A stretch of DNA of 64,000 bases from Deltaproteobacteria bacterium (GTDB taxonomy: Bacteria; Myxococcota; Kuafuiibacteriia; Kuafuiibacteriales; Kuafuiibacteriaceae). Location of the stretch: contig JADJBV010000001.1 of NCBI GenBank assembly GCA_016703535.1, positions 3,834,001 through 3,898,000 of the forward strand. Reading direction: 5' to 3'. The notes under the pieces are model-generated. The model did not search any database. It saw nothing but the letters and a program-made list of their open reading frames with translations, and was not told the origin of the DNA. Below are positions 8,093 to 18,093 of the stretch, piece after piece; within the stretch, counting starts at the first letter, position 1; every line of letters starts with the position of its first letter. A program made the translations under genes and the position numbers.

Positions 8093-10900
8093 CTAGGGCA
8101 GAGGGTGGCTGCTCAGGTGGTGGAGGAAGCGGCCGACCACCGTCTCTCTCACCTCTCGCTCCATGGCGCGGAAGTCATCGGAGGCGTTTTTGGTGTGCTC
8201 CAGGTACGGATCTCGATCGGCGTAGGCCGCGAGGTAGGCGGTGCCCTTGTTCTGTTCCTGGTTCTGCAGGTGCAGCACCCAGGCGGCGTCCAAGTTGAAG
8301 AGGATCATGTCGCGCAGGTACTGGTTGAAGGCCACGTCGTCTTCGTTGCGGGCCATCTTGGTGCCGGTGATCATGCGGTCCATCTCTTGATCGAGGCGGG
8401 CGTGCACCAGGGGGAGCGGCGTGTGGGGTTGGGCCAACTCGGGGGCGGTGACGCCGAGGAGGGCCAGGTAGCGGCCGATGGCCAGGCCTCGATCCACCGG
8501 GCCGGGCGCGGTCAGGTCTCGCTCCAGGTCTTCGTGGACCCAGCTGCGGACGTGGTCGACCAGGTTGGGTTCGTCCAGGATCTCCTCTCGCACGTTGCGC
8601 AAGAAGCGGCGCTGCAGCTCGATGACGCCGTCCAACTTCACGTTGCGGCGCCGGTCCATCTCGTTGACCAGCTCGGCCCGGCGTTGGGAACCTTCGATGG
8701 CCGACTGCCAGGCCTTGGTGAGGGAGGGGGCCGGGGCCTCGATGCGATCGGTGGGCAAGAGGCTGCAGAGTTGGCGAAGGCGGTGGGCCGGTAAGTACGA
8801 AAACACCTCGTCGGCGGGCGACACATAGAAGACGCTCGACCCGACCTGGCCTTGTCGCCCCGAGCGGCCCCGGGCCTGATCGTCTTGGCGGCGGTTGGTC
8901 TTGTGTTCGACGCCGATGATCCGCAAGCCACCTTGCAAAAGGGCCTCGGGTGAAACCGGGATGTCTACGCCCCGGCCCGCCATCTGAGTGGCCACGGTGA
9001 TCGCCCCCAGCTGCCCGGCCTGGGCGTAGATCTCGACCTCTTCTTGGTGGGTCTCGGCGTTCAGGACCCGATGAGGCACCCCGTCTTTGGCGGCCAAGAT
9101 CCGCTGGGCCGGCAAACCCAAACCCTCCAGCAGGTGGGCCACTCGGGCCTGGGCCGGCGGGTCTTCGGCCAAGAGGGCCCGCAGCTGGGTGGCCAAAGCT
9201 TCGGGGCTGGCGCCGGGGGCGGCCTCGAGCTCGGCCTTCAGCCGTTCGCCCCCCGTGACCAGGCCGGCCACCGCCATGAACATCGGCCGCGACGACACCG
9301 CCACGTCGACGAAGGTCAGGAGCGGATCGGCCAACCGACGCCCAAAGTGTTTGCTGGCGTTGACCGAGATGGTGGACACCAACACCGGCGTGCCTTTTTG
9401 GTGGGACTCGAGCACGTCGGCCACCGCCGCCAGGGTCCGGGGCCCCGGGTGCGGGAAGTAGCGATCGGGCTCGTCGACTCGGGCCACCGGCTTGTGGGTC
9501 GGGATCTCGATGACCGAAAGCCGATACAGGTCCCGCAGCTCTTCTTTGGCGCCCCGGGCGGTGCCGGTGATGCCGGCCAACTTGCCGTACATGTTGTAGT
9601 ACGACTGATAAGAGATCATCCCGATGACGCTGAGCTCGGGCTCGGGCGTTTGGCCCCGATCGGTCAACACCGCGTTCATCAGGCCGTGACGCAGGCGTGA
9701 GCCCGGCGCCGGGTGGCCGGTGCTGCTGACCAAGGTCAACTGCTGCTGATCTTCGATGAAGTCCTTGCCGAGGACCACGCTGTAGCGAGCCTCCAGGGCC
9801 TTCTGCACCTGAAAGTGCAGCCCGTTGAACTTAGCGCTCCAGACGTCGTTGGGGGCGACGCCGACCTTCTCGGCCATGGCCCGCTCCAAGGCGTCGAAGC
9901 CGGACGCGTTTAGGGTGGGGCGCCGCTTCTCCCGCTCGAAGTAGATCTTCAGGTGCCGTTCGGGATCGATGGCCTGGATGATCTCGTTGGCCAGCCGCAG
10001 CTCTTCGCGACGGTTCGACGGCAACTCCACCGACTCGGCGGCGCCGCACAACACCAGCGGCTGCTGGGCGGTGTCGAGCAAGACGTCGTCGGCCTCGTCG
10101 ACGATCGCGAAGGCCAAGCCCCGCTGCACCCGCCAGTCCCGCCGCCACCAGACCTGATCTTCGAGCCAGTCAAAGGCCAAGGTCGAGCAGTGGCCGTAGG
10201 TGATGTCTTGGGCGTAAGCGACGCGTTTTTCGTCGTAACTTTGGCCCATACTTTTGGTGACGCCGACCGTCAGCCCCAGGCCTTGGTAGAGCGGCGTCAA
10301 CTCCAAGGCGTCCCGCTCCGCCAAATAGGCGTTGGTGGTGACCACGTGTACGCCCTGCTTGTGGAGCGCCTGAAACGCCGCCGCCAAGGCGCCGGTCAAG
10401 GTCTTGCCTTCGCCGGTCTTCAGCTGGGCCACGTGGCCCGTCGCCAGGGCCAAGGCGCCCAGGAGCTGAACCTCGTAGGGCTCCTTCTTCAAGGTGCGAC
10501 GGCTGACCTCTCGGGCGATCGCCAAGGCCTCGGCCAAAAACCGGGTGGGCGGCTCCCCCTTTTGCAGGCGCGTGCCGATCGCCTGAAAACGTTCGGTGAG
10601 CTGCGCGTCGCTGAGCTTCAGGAGCTCCGGCCGCAGGCGACGGATCTTGTTGAGCTCGGCCAGGTGCGAGGCCGGCACCCGAGAGTGGAACTGCTGCGGG
10701 ATGCCCAGGGTCAGGGCCCAGGCCTTCTTCTGGCTGATCGGGAACGGATCCGAAGGTGGGGTTGCGGTCGCGATCAGCCCCAACGTCTTGTCCTGGGCTC
10801 GGACCTCGGGCCCAGGCTCAGGCGCGATGACCGGCCGCTCCGACGGCAGCTCGGCCGGCTTGGGCAAGAGGCCCGAGGCACGGCCGAGGAAGAGCTTCAT
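8093..10900 (-). CDS. Divergent SecA-family translocase ATPase (accessory SecA paralogue)
   Basis: The 935-aa protein is a complete SecA-like DEAD motor: a Walker A loop LKTGEGKT (~residue 160), a DEAD box IVDEADD (~268), the GITGTARGAKEEL segment, ATQMAGRGVDIPV and GRSGRQGQVGSS (~680). Its C-terminal scaffold ends with AYADRDPYLEHTKNASDDFR, matching the canonical GYAQKDP...EF region. It differs from housekeeping SecA in a Pro-rich N-terminus of ~60 residues (ELPSERPVIAPEPGPEV), many substitutions in the helical scaffold, and loss of the zinc-binding Cys-rich C-terminal tail. This suggests a second SecA with specialised cargo. Its ATG overlaps the stop of the upstream 98-aa gene (ATGA), so they are co-translated. 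E. coli SecA is 901 aa, so length is near normal. Confidence 0.88.
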   Translation of the reverse strand: MKLFLGRASGLLPKPAELPSERPVIAPEPGPEVRAQDKTLGLIATATPPSDPFPISQKKAWALTLGIPQQFHSRVPASHLAELNKIRRLRPELLKLSDAQLTERFQAIGTRLQKGEPPTRFLAEALAIAREVSRRTLKKEPYEVQLLGALALATGHVAQLKTGEGKTLTGALAAAFQALHKQGVHVVTTNAYLAERDALELTPLYQGLGLTVGVTKSMGQSYDEKRVAYAQDITYGHCSTLAFDWLEDQVWWRRDWRVQRGLAFAIVDEADDVLLDTAQQPLVLCGAAESVELPSNRREELRLANEIIQAIDPERHLKIYFEREKRRPTLNASGFDALERAMAEKVGVAPNDVWSAKFNGLHFQVQKALEARYSVVLGKDFIEDQQQLTLVSSTGHPAPGSRLRHGLMNAVLTDRGQTPEPELSVIGMISYQSYYNMYGKLAGITGTARGAKEELRDLYRLSVIEIPTHKPVARVDEPDRYFPHPGPRTLAAVADVLESHQKGTPVLVSTISVNASKHFGRRLADPLLTFVDVAVSSRPMFMAVAGLVTGGERLKAELEAAPGASPEALATQLRALLAEDPPAQARVAHLLEGLGLPAQRILAAKDGVPHRVLNAETHQEEVEIYAQAGQLGAITVATQMAGRGVDIPVSPEALLQGGLRIIGVEHKTNRRQDDQARGRSGRQGQVGSSVFYVSPADEVFSYLPAHRLRQLCSLLPTDRIEAPAPSLTKAWQSAIEGSQRRAELVNEMDRRRNVKLDGVIELQRRFLRNVREEILDEPNLVDHVRSWVHEDLERDLTAPGPVDRGLAIGRYLALLGVTAPELAQPHTPLPLVHARLDQEMDRMITGTKMARNEDDVAFNQYLRDMILFNLDAAWVLHLQNQEQNKGTAYLAAYADRDPYLEHTKNASDDFRAMEREVRETVVGRFLHHLSSHPLP

Positions 10901-11193
10901 CGCTTGGCCTTCTCAGGCTTCAGGTATTGGTCGGTGCCCCACAACTTCATGACCTCGGTCGAGTGGCCGCCGCCGCCGAGCAGGTTGTTGCCGCTGGAGC
11001 TCACGGTGATGATCGAAAAGGTGCCGAGGGCGATGCGCCGGCCCGGCGTCATGTGTTCGCGGTCGGCCTCGATGGCGTCGTCGATGCTGTCCCGGCGGCT
11101 CGCAATGTCCCGGGGCGGCTGGAAGAGCTTTTCGCCCTCGGGCTCGACCCGCCGCTGGAACCACAACCGCATGGTGTAGGTATCGGCGTACAT
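10897..11193 (-). CDS. Hypothetical 98-aa protein coupled to the SecA paralogue
   Basis: The start is set at ATG 11193 (MYADTYTMRLWF); a longer frame to 11286 would add a poorly supported Arg-rich leader. The protein is small, with a polar, charged middle (RRDSIDDAIEADREHM), then a short Ser/Gly-rich hydrophobic stretch (IALGTFSIITVSSSGNN, GGGG) and a basic C-terminus (LKPEKAKR). No family is recognised. Its stop codon overlaps the SecA-like start by four bases, a strong sign of translational coupling and joint function. It may be an adaptor or a cargo of the accessory SecA. Confidence 0.65.
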   Translation of the reverse strand: MYADTYTMRLWFQRRVEPEGEKLFQPPRDIASRRDSIDDAIEADREHMTPGRRIALGTFSIITVSSSGNNLLGGGGHSTEVMKLWGTDQYLKPEKAKR

Positions 11194-11304
11194 GTCCTGT
11201 AGGTTGTGCCGATTCCTTCGGTTTTCGGGTTTTTGGGGGTAAGCGGGGCCCCTAACCGACCACCTCGAACCCAGCGTACGGACCAAAAGGTCAGCAATTC
11301 CCCG

Positions 11305-12702
11305 TCAGCGTGATCGGATCCACTGAGCCAGGTCCGAGATCGAGACGCTGGATTCGGGCCCCGGCACCTGCTTGTGCCAGGCCTTCACCACCCCCAGATC
11401 AGCCCCCACGAAGACCACACAAGGCACCCCGGACTCGTCGGCGGCCTTCCGAAGGGCCCCCGGGCTGGCGCTCCGGACGTTGAGATCGACCCGCAGCCCC
11501 GCCTGTCGAAGTTGAGCCGCGACCTGGAGCTGGCCCGCCGCCCCGTCCACGTCTTTGTCCGCCGCCACCACCACGTCCACCGCCCCGAGTTGGCCCGGGA
11601 ACATGCCCCGCTCCTCCATCACCACCAAGATCCGCTCCAGGCCAATGGAGAAGCCGCAGGCCGGCACGTCTTTGCCGCTGAACATGCCGATGAGGCCGTC
11701 GTAGCGACCGCCGCCGCCCAAGGAGCCGGCCAGGTCCTTCACGGCGATCTCAAAAATACATCCAGTGTAATAGCCGAGGCCTCGGGCCAACGTCGCGTTG
11801 AACACCAGGTGCTCTTGGGCGGGCGTCGAACGCACCAGCCCCAACACCGTCTCCAGCTCGGCCAAGGCCTTCTGCCCGCCTTCGTGGCCCGCCAGCGCTT
11901 GCTTGAGCTCGGCGATGGGCCGCTCGCCCAACACCAGCCCCAACAACTTCTCGGCCGACTCGGCGCTGATGCCCTTCGCCCCCAACTCGGCGGTCACGCC
12001 TTCGCGCCCCACCTTGTCGAGCTTGTCCACCGCCACGATCGCCGCCGACTCCAGGGCCAGCGGGATCCCGGAGTGCTCCACGAAGGCCCGGAGCAGCCCC
12101 CGGTGGTTGAGCCGGATCTCAAAGTCTTTGAAGCCCAACTCCCGCAGGCACTCGGCCACCGCGCTGATCACGTCGGCCTCGACCAGCGGCGAGTTGGAGC
12201 CCACCACGTCGACGTCGCACTGATAAAACTCCCGAAAGCGCCCCTTGCCCGGGGTGTCGGCGCGCCAGACCGGCTGAATTTGGTAGCGCTTCCACACCGG
12301 CGGCAACTTGCCTTGGTACTCGGCCACCACCCGCGCCAGCGGCACGGTCAGGTCGTAGCGCAGGCCCATGTCGGCCAAGAGCTTCTCGGCGGCCGGCGCG
12401 GTCTCGCCGCTTCGCCCCACCACCACCGCCCCCGGCTCCAAGAGGTGCTGCCCGGCCTGGCGAATGCCGTCGACCAGCGGCTGCCCCCGGTGGAGCACCT
12501 TAAAAACCAGCTGATCGCCCTCTTCGCCGTACTTGCCGAGCAAGGTCTCCAGGCGCTCAAACGTCGGCGTCTCCAGCGGCTGAAAGCCGTGGGCCTCGTA
12601 GATCCGCTTGATCACCCCCACCACGTGCTCCCGTCGGCGCAGGTCGACGGGCAAAAAGTCACGGGTGCCCTTGGGCGGTTTGGTCTCGGCTTTTTTGGCC
12701 AT
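11305..12702 (-). CDS. hisS: Histidyl-tRNA synthetase
   Basis: The 465-aa class II synthetase charges tRNA-His with histidine. ATG 12702 is chosen because it gives the canonical opening KPPKGTRDFLPVDLRRRE; the frame is open further upstream but overlaps mrp. Class II motif 2 is seen around FREFYQCDVDVVG, and the HisRS-specific signature as ARGLGYYTGCIFEI; motif 3 as ACGFSIGLERI. The C-terminal ~100 residues are the anticodon-binding domain (VVVAADKDVDGAAGQLQVA...). Only two bases separate its start from the stop of mrp, so both are read from one transcript. Length and motifs are normal, and this is a housekeeping anchor for the window. Confidence 0.96.
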   Translation of the reverse strand: MAKKAETKPPKGTRDFLPVDLRRREHVVGVIKRIYEAHGFQPLETPTFERLETLLGKYGEEGDQLVFKVLHRGQPLVDGIRQAGQHLLEPGAVVVGRSGETAPAAEKLLADMGLRYDLTVPLARVVAEYQGKLPPVWKRYQIQPVWRADTPGKGRFREFYQCDVDVVGSNSPLVEADVISAVAECLRELGFKDFEIRLNHRGLLRAFVEHSGIPLALESAAIVAVDKLDKVGREGVTAELGAKGISAESAEKLLGLVLGERPIAELKQALAGHEGGQKALAELETVLGLVRSTPAQEHLVFNATLARGLGYYTGCIFEIAVKDLAGSLGGGGRYDGLIGMFSGKDVPACGFSIGLERILVVMEERGMFPGQLGAVDVVVAADKDVDGAAGQLQVAAQLRQAGLRVDLNVRSASPGALRKAADESGVPCVVFVGADLGVVKAWHKQVPGPESSVSISDLAQWIRSR

Positions 12703-12704
12703 GG

Positions 12705-13814
<1,110 letters not shown>

Positions 13815-13841
13815 GCGGCCCTCTCGTAACCAGCGAGGCCC

Positions 13842-15815
13842 ATGGGCGCTCCGCTGGCTGCTTTCCGCCAATCCCTCGCATCCGCCGTCGCTTCCCGCCA
13901 AGGCCTTTCGGAAGAAACCGCCCACGCGCTGGCCGGCCAAATTCGGGAGCCCGAGGCCGGCCGGGGCGACCTGGCCCTCCCCTGCTTTCAGCTCGCCAAA
14001 TCCCTGGGGTTGCCGCCCCCCGCCGCCGCCCAAAAGATCGCCGAGTCCCTGAAGGACCACCCGGACTTCGCCCAGGTCGAGGCCGCCGGCCCCTACGTCA
14101 ACGTCACCCTGGCCACGGCCCTCTTGGTCGACGCCGTGGTCCCCGCGGCCCGGGTCCCGGGCTTCGGCGGCTCGGACTCCGGCGCCGGCAAGACGGTGGT
14201 CATCGACTTCTCCTCCCCGAACATCGCCAAGCCCCTCGCCTTCCACCACATCCGCAGCACGGTCATCGGCGCGGCCCTCGGGCGCATCCACCGGGCCCTC
14301 GGCTGGAAGGTGGTCGGCATCAACTACCTCGGCGACTGGGGCAAGCAGTTCGGCCTCCTGGCCACCGGCTTTCAGCGCTACGGCGATCCGCAAAAGCGCG
14401 CCGACGCCAAACACCTGGTCGAGGTCTACGTCAAAGCCAACGCCGAAGCCGACGTGGACAAGGTGAAGGCCACCCTCGAGGCCCCCAAGTTGGCGGCCGA
14501 GCTGTTGGCCCAAGTCACCGCGGCCCAAGCGGCACTCGCGGCGGCCAGCGGCGACGAGAAGAAGAAGGCCGAAAAGAGCCTGAAGAGCCTGGAGAAGAAG
14601 TTAAGAGTGCAGCGGGGCATTGGCGAGGAGGCCGACGTGTTGGCCGGCGCCGACGCGTGGTTGGCCGAGCTCGAAGCCAAGCGCGCCGCCGCCGAGCTCG
14701 CCCGCCCCTCGATCGAAGCCCGAGACCAAGAGGCTCGGATGTTCCTCAAGCGCTTGGAGGAAGGTGAAGCCACCGCCCTCGCCGAGTGGAAGGAGTTCCG
14801 CGAGACCTCCATCCGGGAGTTCGAGCGCATCTACGCCAAGATGGGCATCGAGTTCACCTCCCTCGAGGGCGAGTCCCGCTACACCAACGTCCTCGAGGCC
14901 ACGGTGGACAAGGTCCGGCAGAAGCCCGGCACCGCCATCGACCAAGGCGCCGAGATCGTAAAGCTCGAGGGCCAAAAGAAGGGCGAGCCCCCGCCCATGG
15001 TGAAGACCAAAGACGGCACCACCTTGTATCTCACCCGGGACATCGCCGCGGCCATGGACCGCTACGAGCGCTTCCACTTCGACAAGTCCCTCTACGTGGT
15101 CGCCGCCGACCAGTCCCTCCACTTCTCCCAACTCTTCGCGGTGCTCAAAGCCATGGGCCACGAGTGGGCCGAAAAGTGTACTCACGTCGCCTTCGGCCGG
15201 GTCCACGGCATGAGCACCCGCCGCGGCTCGGTGGTCTTCCTGGACGAAGTCCTCGAAGAGTCGGTGAGCAAGGCGAGGGAGATCTGCGTCCAGTCCGACC
15301 GCATCGACGCGGCCAATTTGGACGAAGCGGTCGAAGCCATCGGCGTGGGCGCGGTGGTCTTCGGTGACCTCAAGAACCTCCGAGGCAGCGACTACACCTT
15401 CAAGTGGGAAGAGGTCCTCAAGTTCGACGGCCACACCGCGCCGTACGTCCAGTTCGCCCACGCCCGGGCCTGCAGCATCTTGCAGAAGGGCGGCGGGGTT
15501 CCGGCGGCGGTGGAGCTGCGGCACTTGGTGTTGCCCGAAGAGCGGGCGGTGCTCATGGCCCTGGCCCGTTATCCAGAGGCGCTGGAGCGGGCCGCGTCGG
15601 AGCTCGAGCCTTCGCTGGTGACCCGAGCGATCTTGGACGTGGCCCAGACCACTGCCTCTTGGTTGACCGCGGGCAATCAGGATCGGAGCCGCCGAGTGTT
15701 GGTGGAGGGGGACGAGGCACTCAAGGGGGCGCGGTTGGCGTTGATCGACGCGGTGCGGAACACGCTGCAGCACGGGCTCGGGTTGCTCGGGGTGCGGGCG
15801 CCGCGGGCGATGTAG
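13842..15815 (+). CDS. argS: Arginyl-tRNA synthetase
   Basis: The 657-aa class I enzyme charges tRNA-Arg. The HIGH-type signature appears as FSSPNIAKPLAFHHIRST (residues ~122-140), the N-terminal Arg-S additional domain precedes it, and the KMSKS region is HGMSTRRGSVVFLDEV, the usual ArgRS variant. A Lys/Ala-rich insertion (ASGDEKKKAEKSLKSLEKKL) in the catalytic domain resembles those of some deltaproteobacterial ArgRSs. The C-terminal DALR domain ends with NTLQHGLGLLGVRAPRAM. The last ~200 bases, including the stop, recur 4.8 kb downstream, suggesting that this 3' end was the site of an insertion or duplication. The start is 27 bp from the divergent mrp start, so promoters must overlap. Confidence 0.96.
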   Translation: MGAPLAAFRQSLASAVASRQGLSEETAHALAGQIREPEAGRGDLALPCFQLAKSLGLPPPAAAQKIAESLKDHPDFAQVEAAGPYVNVTLATALLVDAVVPAARVPGFGGSDSGAGKTVVIDFSSPNIAKPLAFHHIRSTVIGAALGRIHRALGWKVVGINYLGDWGKQFGLLATGFQRYGDPQKRADAKHLVEVYVKANAEADVDKVKATLEAPKLAAELLAQVTAAQAALAAASGDEKKKAEKSLKSLEKKLRVQRGIGEEADVLAGADAWLAELEAKRAAAELARPSIEARDQEARMFLKRLEEGEATALAEWKEFRETSIREFERIYAKMGIEFTSLEGESRYTNVLEATVDKVRQKPGTAIDQGAEIVKLEGQKKGEPPPMVKTKDGTTLYLTRDIAAAMDRYERFHFDKSLYVVAADQSLHFSQLFAVLKAMGHEWAEKCTHVAFGRVHGMSTRRGSVVFLDEVLEESVSKAREICVQSDRIDAANLDEAVEAIGVGAVVFGDLKNLRGSDYTFKWEEVLKFDGHTAPYVQFAHARACSILQKGGGVPAAVELRHLVLPEERAVLMALARYPEALERAASELEPSLVTRAILDVAQTTASWLTAGNQDRSRRVLVEGDEALKGARLALIDAVRNTLQHGLGLLGVRAPRAM

Positions 15816-15838
15816 AGATTGCAGGTTGGGTTGCGGAA
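15636..15838 (+). repeat. Proximal copy of argS 3'-end direct repeat
   Basis: From about 15636 to 15838 the sequence matches 20485-20695 in the same orientation at roughly 90% identity, covering the last ~60 codons of argS, the stop, and ~23 bases beyond (AGTTGGGTTGCGGA-like tail). Together the two copies bracket the DarTG/Ntox28 cassette like the ends of an integrated element. Differences are scattered substitutions (K/N, A/S changes in the encoded peptide), so the copies have diverged. Confidence 0.85.
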
Positions 15839-15857
15839 CGGCCCCTTGGCCGGGAGT

Positions 15858-16910
15858 TCATTCCCCCGCGCGAACGGCCCAGCCTTGCTCGTGCAGCCTG
15901 CTCCACGCGGCCCGAACATGCCCGTCCTTCATCTGCGAGCGCTTCCGTTCACTCCAGGCCTGCACTTTGGCAAGGACATCGTCGACGTCGCTGGGATCCG
16001 CCCCATGCTGCATCACCCAGTGCACCGTGCCGAGGAGTTCCATGCCGAAGGGCGTCTCGAACCCTTCGATGAGCGCCGCGACCCGATCGAGCCGTGCCAT
16101 GGTCTCGGGCTTCTGGGCGAGGAAGGTCCGCGCCTCCTCGACCGCGCCCGGGAGCAACTCGAGGGGCGTCTCCGGGCTGTTCTTCCCATCGCCAACACCT
16201 CGGGTGTAGTGCCCCTCGATGTTGCGTAGCGCCTTGCGGAGGTTGTCGGCGTAGGGCCCGTAGTGGTGGGCCCGGTACTCAAGCCGAAGGTCTTCCCCGG
16301 CCAACTGCAGGAAATACGCGAGCTTCTGAACCTCGACGAGCGAAAGCCGGTATTCGTAGTCCGTCTCGAGATAGCGCCCCATCAGGGCGAGCACCGCGGC
16401 CCTCGCCGAAGTCATGGCGGGCTTCTTTCGCCGATCGATGATCTGGTCCGCAGCCGGAGCATCCGCGGGTTCGAACAACACGACCCGAACCTCGGGCACC
16501 GCGGAGAACGCCTCAACAATGAGCGGACGAACCGCCGACCATTCCAGGCCTCCGTTCCCACACCCGAGCGGCGGGACGGCGATCGACTCGATCTTCAGGC
16601 GCTTCACTTGGGCCAGCAGGTCTCGTAGCCCGTCGCGCACGTACTCGAGCTTGGACGGCTGGCGCCAGCGGGCCTTGGTCGGGAAGTTGATGATGAAGCG
16701 GGGAGACGCGAGCCTCTGCACGACGTGCATCTGGCCGGTCTTCACCTCACCCGCCTTACAGGCCCGCTCGTAGGACGCGAAGTTCTCGGGGAACGCCTTC
16801 TTGAACTGCAGCGCGAGCCCCTTTCCCATGACGCCCTCGGTATTGACGGTGTTCACCAGGGCATCGACGTCTGCCGTCAACAGGTTCCCTTTTCCGCGTT
16901 CGATCGTCAT
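15858..16910 (-). CDS. darG: DarG macrodomain antitoxin (DNA ADP-ribosylglycohydrolase)
   Basis: The 350-aa protein has a macrodomain (residues ~1-155): NLLTADVDALVNTVNTEGVMGKGLA is the ADP-ribose binding signature, followed by VPPLGCGNGGLEW. DarG removes ADP-ribose from thymidines in DNA and so reverses DarT. The C-terminal half (from ~170) carries the usual DarG extension (LSLVEVQKLAYFLQLAG, HHYGPYADNLRKAL), a SocA/DUF4065-like region that binds and inhibits the toxin directly. It follows darT by ten bases with GGAG before its ATG, giving the standard toxin-first darTG operon. Length matches characterised DarG proteins (~350 aa). Confidence 0.94.
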   Translation of the reverse strand: MTIERGKGNLLTADVDALVNTVNTEGVMGKGLALQFKKAFPENFASYERACKAGEVKTGQMHVVQRLASPRFIINFPTKARWRQPSKLEYVRDGLRDLLAQVKRLKIESIAVPPLGCGNGGLEWSAVRPLIVEAFSAVPEVRVVLFEPADAPAADQIIDRRKKPAMTSARAAVLALMGRYLETDYEYRLSLVEVQKLAYFLQLAGEDLRLEYRAHHYGPYADNLRKALRNIEGHYTRGVGDGKNSPETPLELLPGAVEEARTFLAQKPETMARLDRVAALIEGFETPFGMELLGTVHWVMQHGADPSDVDDVLAKVQAWSERKRSQMKDGHVRAAWSRLHEQGWAVRAGE

Positions 16911-16920
16911 CTCCGGCTCC

Positions 16921-17538
16921 TCAGTAGTACCAATCGGGGTGGATTGTCACGGTCGGCTGGTGCTGCGCGGCGGCCAGGGCCGCCCGCGAGCCTTGAGCAG
17001 CTGCTGGGGTCATGACTCCGACCTCGGTCACCGCCGTCCAAGGGAAGAACTCGTACACAAGAAACTCGGCCTGCCGCTCTTCCTTCACTCCACTCCAGTA
17101 TCGTTCGCCCATGACGTGCCACGGCACCTCACTCAGATTCGCGAGGTCGTCGAAGTGGAGGGCGTGCCCGAGCTCCGCGTGCCGATCCGTAAACGCCCAC
17201 GCACGCCCGAGGGCGACTGCTCGACTGACGCTGCTCACGAGGTGGACAACGCCTTCCTGACCACCTGTGTAGTCCTGGTGCCCCTTGTGAACGGCAAAGA
17301 GCATCACGGACCGAGGGCAGAAGTTGAACGGCACGTAGTCGCCCAGCGAGCCCCCAGCCCTGGTCGTCACTGGCCTCATCAGGCGACGCTGCTTGATGTG
17401 GGCGTGCCCAATGTTCGTGTTCCCGAGCTGCCGCGCGATCCGCTCGCGGTCGCACCACAGGCCGCCCTCGCCGACGATCCCAGGAAGGTTGTCGACATGC
17501 GTGATGTGAAAAATGAGCGGATCGCTGGGCACGTTCAT
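16921..17538 (-). CDS. darT: DarT DNA ADP-ribosyltransferase toxin (DUF4433)
   Basis: The 205-aa protein matches DarT: the N-terminal FHITHVDNLPGIVGEGGLWCD contains the His-x-Thr NAD-binding segment and is followed by the IGHAHIKQRR and VPFNFCPRSVMLFAVHKGH core. The ARTT-loop glutamate is expected in KEERQAEFLVYEFFPW, the usual place for the catalytic E. DarT transfers ADP-ribose from NAD onto thymidine bases in single-stranded DNA, which stalls replication and can block phage. The ATG at 17538 is preceded by AAGGCGGG. The first gene of a two-gene operon, it lies inside the segment flanked by argS 3'-end repeats. Confidence 0.94.
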   Translation of the reverse strand: MNVPSDPLIFHITHVDNLPGIVGEGGLWCDRERIARQLGNTNIGHAHIKQRRLMRPVTTRAGGSLGDYVPFNFCPRSVMLFAVHKGHQDYTGGQEGVVHLVSSVSRAVALGRAWAFTDRHAELGHALHFDDLANLSEVPWHVMGERYWSGVKEERQAEFLVYEFFPWTAVTEVGVMTPAAAQGSRAALAAAQHQPTVTIHPDWYY

Positions 17539-17682
17539 GGGCCCGCCTTGATCCAGAACATTTCAAAATGCGATCGGCTCCGGAACGACCTGGGCCCCGA
17601 AGGTGTTGAGCGGAGCCGCCCGCGGTCCGTCGGGCAGCCCACATTCTCGGGCTCCTGAGGATTCACGCCATGGCAGCCTATT

Positions 17683-18059
17683 TCAGGGGCGACTCGGGCT
17701 CAACAGACGTTCAGCGGGAAACGGCCTCGCGTTGGGCGCCACCTGCCGAGGCCCAATCACCAACACCTGTAGCCGCCTGCCGATGGGCGGGCACTCATCG
17801 CTGGCGGCGACACGTGCCAGCCAGGGCAGAATGTTGGCCTTGGTGTTAGGAAAGCTCTTCACCACCCACCAGGCCGAGACCGCTGATTCTTGGCGCGCCA
17901 CCTCCGAGGGATCCTGAAGCATGCGCTGGCCCGAAGGAGGTAGAACGGCGCGGGCGTCGCAGTGGATCTCGGTTGGAGCGCGGCGCTGCGAAGGTACTCC
18001 GAGGGATCATCGAGGAAGGAGAGCACCAAGTCTTGGTGGATCCGGAGGTCATCTTCCAC
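17683..18059 (-). pseudogene. Decayed copy of the adjacent HEAT-repeat (immunity-like) gene
   Basis: Read on the minus strand, DDLRIHQDLVLSFLDDPSEY and, in another frame, GQRMLQDPSEVARQESAV and AWWVVKSFPNTKANILPWLA align with residues ~36-115 of the 174-aa gene directly upstream. The two halves are joined if one base is restored near 17973 (CTCCAACC in place of a copy one base longer). The first ~35 residues and the C-terminal third are lost. It therefore is a frameshifted, truncated tandem duplicate. Duplicated immunity genes behind a toxin are common in polymorphic toxin loci. Confidence 0.75.
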
Positions 18060-18093
18060 CCTCGGGCTGGCTCGCCCTTCAGAGGCCGGAACG

